The notes under the pieces were generated by a model, which did not search any database, was not told the DNA's origin, and saw only the letters and a program-made list of their open reading frames with translations. From positions 1 through 13,659 of the forward strand of contig JALOBN010000061.1 in NCBI GenBank assembly GCA_023228245.1: a stretch of DNA of 13,659 nucleotides. Reading direction: 5' to 3'. Within the stretch, counting starts at the first letter, position 1, and every line of letters begins with the position of its first letter. The position numbers were made by a program, and so were the translations under genes. Below are positions 12,460-13,659 of the stretch, one piece after another. The DNA is from Candidatus Pacearchaeota archaeon. GTDB taxonomy: Archaea; Nanoarchaeota; Nanoarchaeia; Pacearchaeales; GW2011-AR1.

Positions 12460-13659
12460 TGCCTGATCCACTGGTCACGGTGGGCACCACGGATCTCTAT
12501 ACGTCCACTCTCCTGGAGAATGATGCTGAGCTGCTGGAAAATGATTCTGTGCTGCTTGATGACGATTGGGCCGGAATCGGCCACCTGTGGCTGAATGAAT
12601 CCGGCTTGAACATCGAGCACAATGCCGATCACAGGTCCACCGCCAGCTTCACTGTGTACGATGCATCCGGGGCATACACTTTCTATGAGCGGCAGCTAGT
12701 GCATATCAGAAATCTAGACAATGAAATCCGCTTCATGGGCGTGGTGCAAAGCTGCCAGACAATTCGGATACCAGGCACGGCCATCAAGTTCCATTCGATT
12801 GAAGCGGCTGATCTCTCTTCGATCCTGGATTGGCGGATGGTGGATTACGCAGCTGAAGACAAGCTCGCAGGTGACGCTGTCAGAGAGATCCTGAGCGAGT
12901 ACCTGGGTGAGGAAGGCGTCACCGAAGGCTATATCGAAGGCGGCAACCTCATGGATGAGATCGCCATCTCAAACAAGTCGGTATATGAAGGATTTTCCAA
13001 ACTCGCTGAGGCCTGCGGATTCATCTGCTATCTGGACTATGACCTCAAGCTCTACTTCCACAGCCGGACGCTGTATGCTGCTGAGTGGAGCGTAGCGGAT
13101 GGTGCCGACATCCTGCAGGACTCGCTGACAATCACCAGAAGCAATGAGAAATACAGAAATACTGAGATAGTGGTCGGCGGCTACGAGGAAACTGCCGAGC
13201 AGACCGAAGCCTTCCTGGGGGACGGCACCACCAAGACCTTCCCGCTCGGCTATCCTGTGAACCGGGTGACATCAGTCACCGTGGCAGGGGCAGCCAAAAC
13301 CATCGGCCAGAAGGGCACGGACTCAGGAAGCTATGAGTGCTACTATGCAGTGGAAAGCGAGACTCTGACTTTTGAAATCGCGCCCGCACAATCAGCTTCC
13401 ATCGTGGTCGTCTACTACGGCCTGTGGAAATCCAAAAGTAAGGCGGAAGACCTCACAGCAATTGCGGCCAATGCTGCCCGCCAGGGCGTGGGTAGTGGCA
13501 AGGTCGAGCACATCACGGTAGATGAGTCTCTGAAGTCGATCACCGCTGCCGGTGAGTATGCCAATGCGAAGCTCACAGAGTACGGCGTCGATGGCATCCA
13601 GATCAGCTACAAGACGCGCCGGTCCGGGCTGGCTGCCGGGGTCTTGCAGGCATGGAATT
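12459..13659 (+). CDS. Baseplate hub / tail tip protein (gp27 / late control D-like), 3' partial
   Basis: Starts at ATG 12459, sharing one base with the preceding TAA (TAATG), with GGAG at 12450-12453. It is open to the right edge (400 codons present). After a short acidic LLENDAELLENDSVLLDDDW repeat, residues ~60-120 have a hub signature (ASFTVYDASGAYTFYERQLV, RFMGVVQSC). Residues ~125-215 continue it (SILDWRMVDY, AVREILSEYLGEEGVTEGYI, YEGFSKLAEACGFICYLDYD, then LYFHSR). Residues ~245-325 are an inserted beta domain (FLGDGTTKTFPLGYPVNRVT ... IVVVYYG). These match the hub domains of tail-tip proteins that form the trimeric ring closing the tube and bind fibres. The C-terminus, where a peptidase or fibre module may lie, is missing. 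Confidence 0.75.
   Translation, partial: MPDPLVTVGTTDLYTSTLLENDAELLENDSVLLDDDWAGIGHLWLNESGLNIEHNADHRSTASFTVYDASGAYTFYERQLVHIRNLDNEIRFMGVVQSCQTIRIPGTAIKFHSIEAADLSSILDWRMVDYAAEDKLAGDAVREILSEYLGEEGVTEGYIEGGNLMDEIAISNKSVYEGFSKLAEACGFICYLDYDLKLYFHSRTLYAAEWSVADGADILQDSLTITRSNEKYRNTEIVVGGYEETAEQTEAFLGDGTTKTFPLGYPVNRVTSVTVAGAAKTIGQKGTDSGSYECYYAVESETLTFEIAPAQSASIVVVYYGLWKSKSKAEDLTAIAANAARQGVGSGKVEHITVDESLKSITAAGEYANAKLTEYGVDGIQISYKTRRSGLAAGVLQAWN

Noticed and set aside
1..13659. CRISPR array, tRNA, integrase, insertion sequence or attachment site
   Set aside because: No spaced direct repeats, cloverleaf, recombinase motif or terminal inverted repeats were seen; the repeats found are all protein-level repeats inside the tape measure gene.

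Overview
The window is a segment of the virion-morphogenesis region of a head-tailed virus or provirus (Caudoviricetes, siphovirus-like). All genes run on the + strand and are tightly packed, often with ATGA or TAATG stop/start overlaps. No host housekeeping genes, tRNA, integrase, replication genes or CRISPR are visible. The host is most likely a methanogenic or ANME-type archaeon. This rests on frequent ATA and AGG codons, short AT-rich gaps with TATA-like boxes and T-runs, and a secreted virus protein carrying four N-glycosylation sequons. This is inference; a bacterial host is not excluded.

Layout. Bases 3-914 hold the 3' part of a large virion surface protein. It ends in a C-type-lectin-fold domain whose last ~33 codons look like the variable region of a diversity-generating retroelement (DGR). 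Bases 954-2171 are the neck module: gp6-like head-tail connector, a 49-residue unknown protein, head-closure protein and HK97 gp10-like tail-completion protein. Bases 2242-3564 are an unexpected block of four small membrane or secreted proteins: a holin-like two-helix protein, a membrane-anchored coiled coil, a probable glycoprotein and an 80-residue membrane protein. The block sits inside the otherwise standard neck-to-tail order. Bases 3561-5332 encode the tail terminator and two consecutive tail-tube-type proteins that are recognisably related to each other. The second carries an extra N-terminal domain and an inserted beta-rich domain. Bases 5453-6279 encode the tail assembly chaperone pair, with an in-phase A AAA AAG slippery heptamer and an open -1 frame, so a fused G-T type product is predicted. 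Bases 6338-11020 are a 1560-residue tape measure protein with seven gap-free 34-residue repeats and two copies of the GE-GP-E/P motif. Bases 11017-12459 are a fibre/receptor-binding-type protein, and 12459 to the right edge is a baseplate hub (gp27/late control D-like) protein, cut by the window end.

How it fits together. The neck proteins close the filled head, the terminator caps the tube, the chaperones load the tape measure, the tape measure sets tube length, and the hub and fibre form the tip. The two most distinctive features are the DGR-type hypervariable lectin at the left edge, whose reverse transcriptase and template must lie outside the window if it is active, and the membrane/secreted cassette embedded between neck and tail genes. 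The unusual tail biology (paralogous tubes, predicted frameshift, exact 34-residue tape repeats) can be read directly from the sequence.
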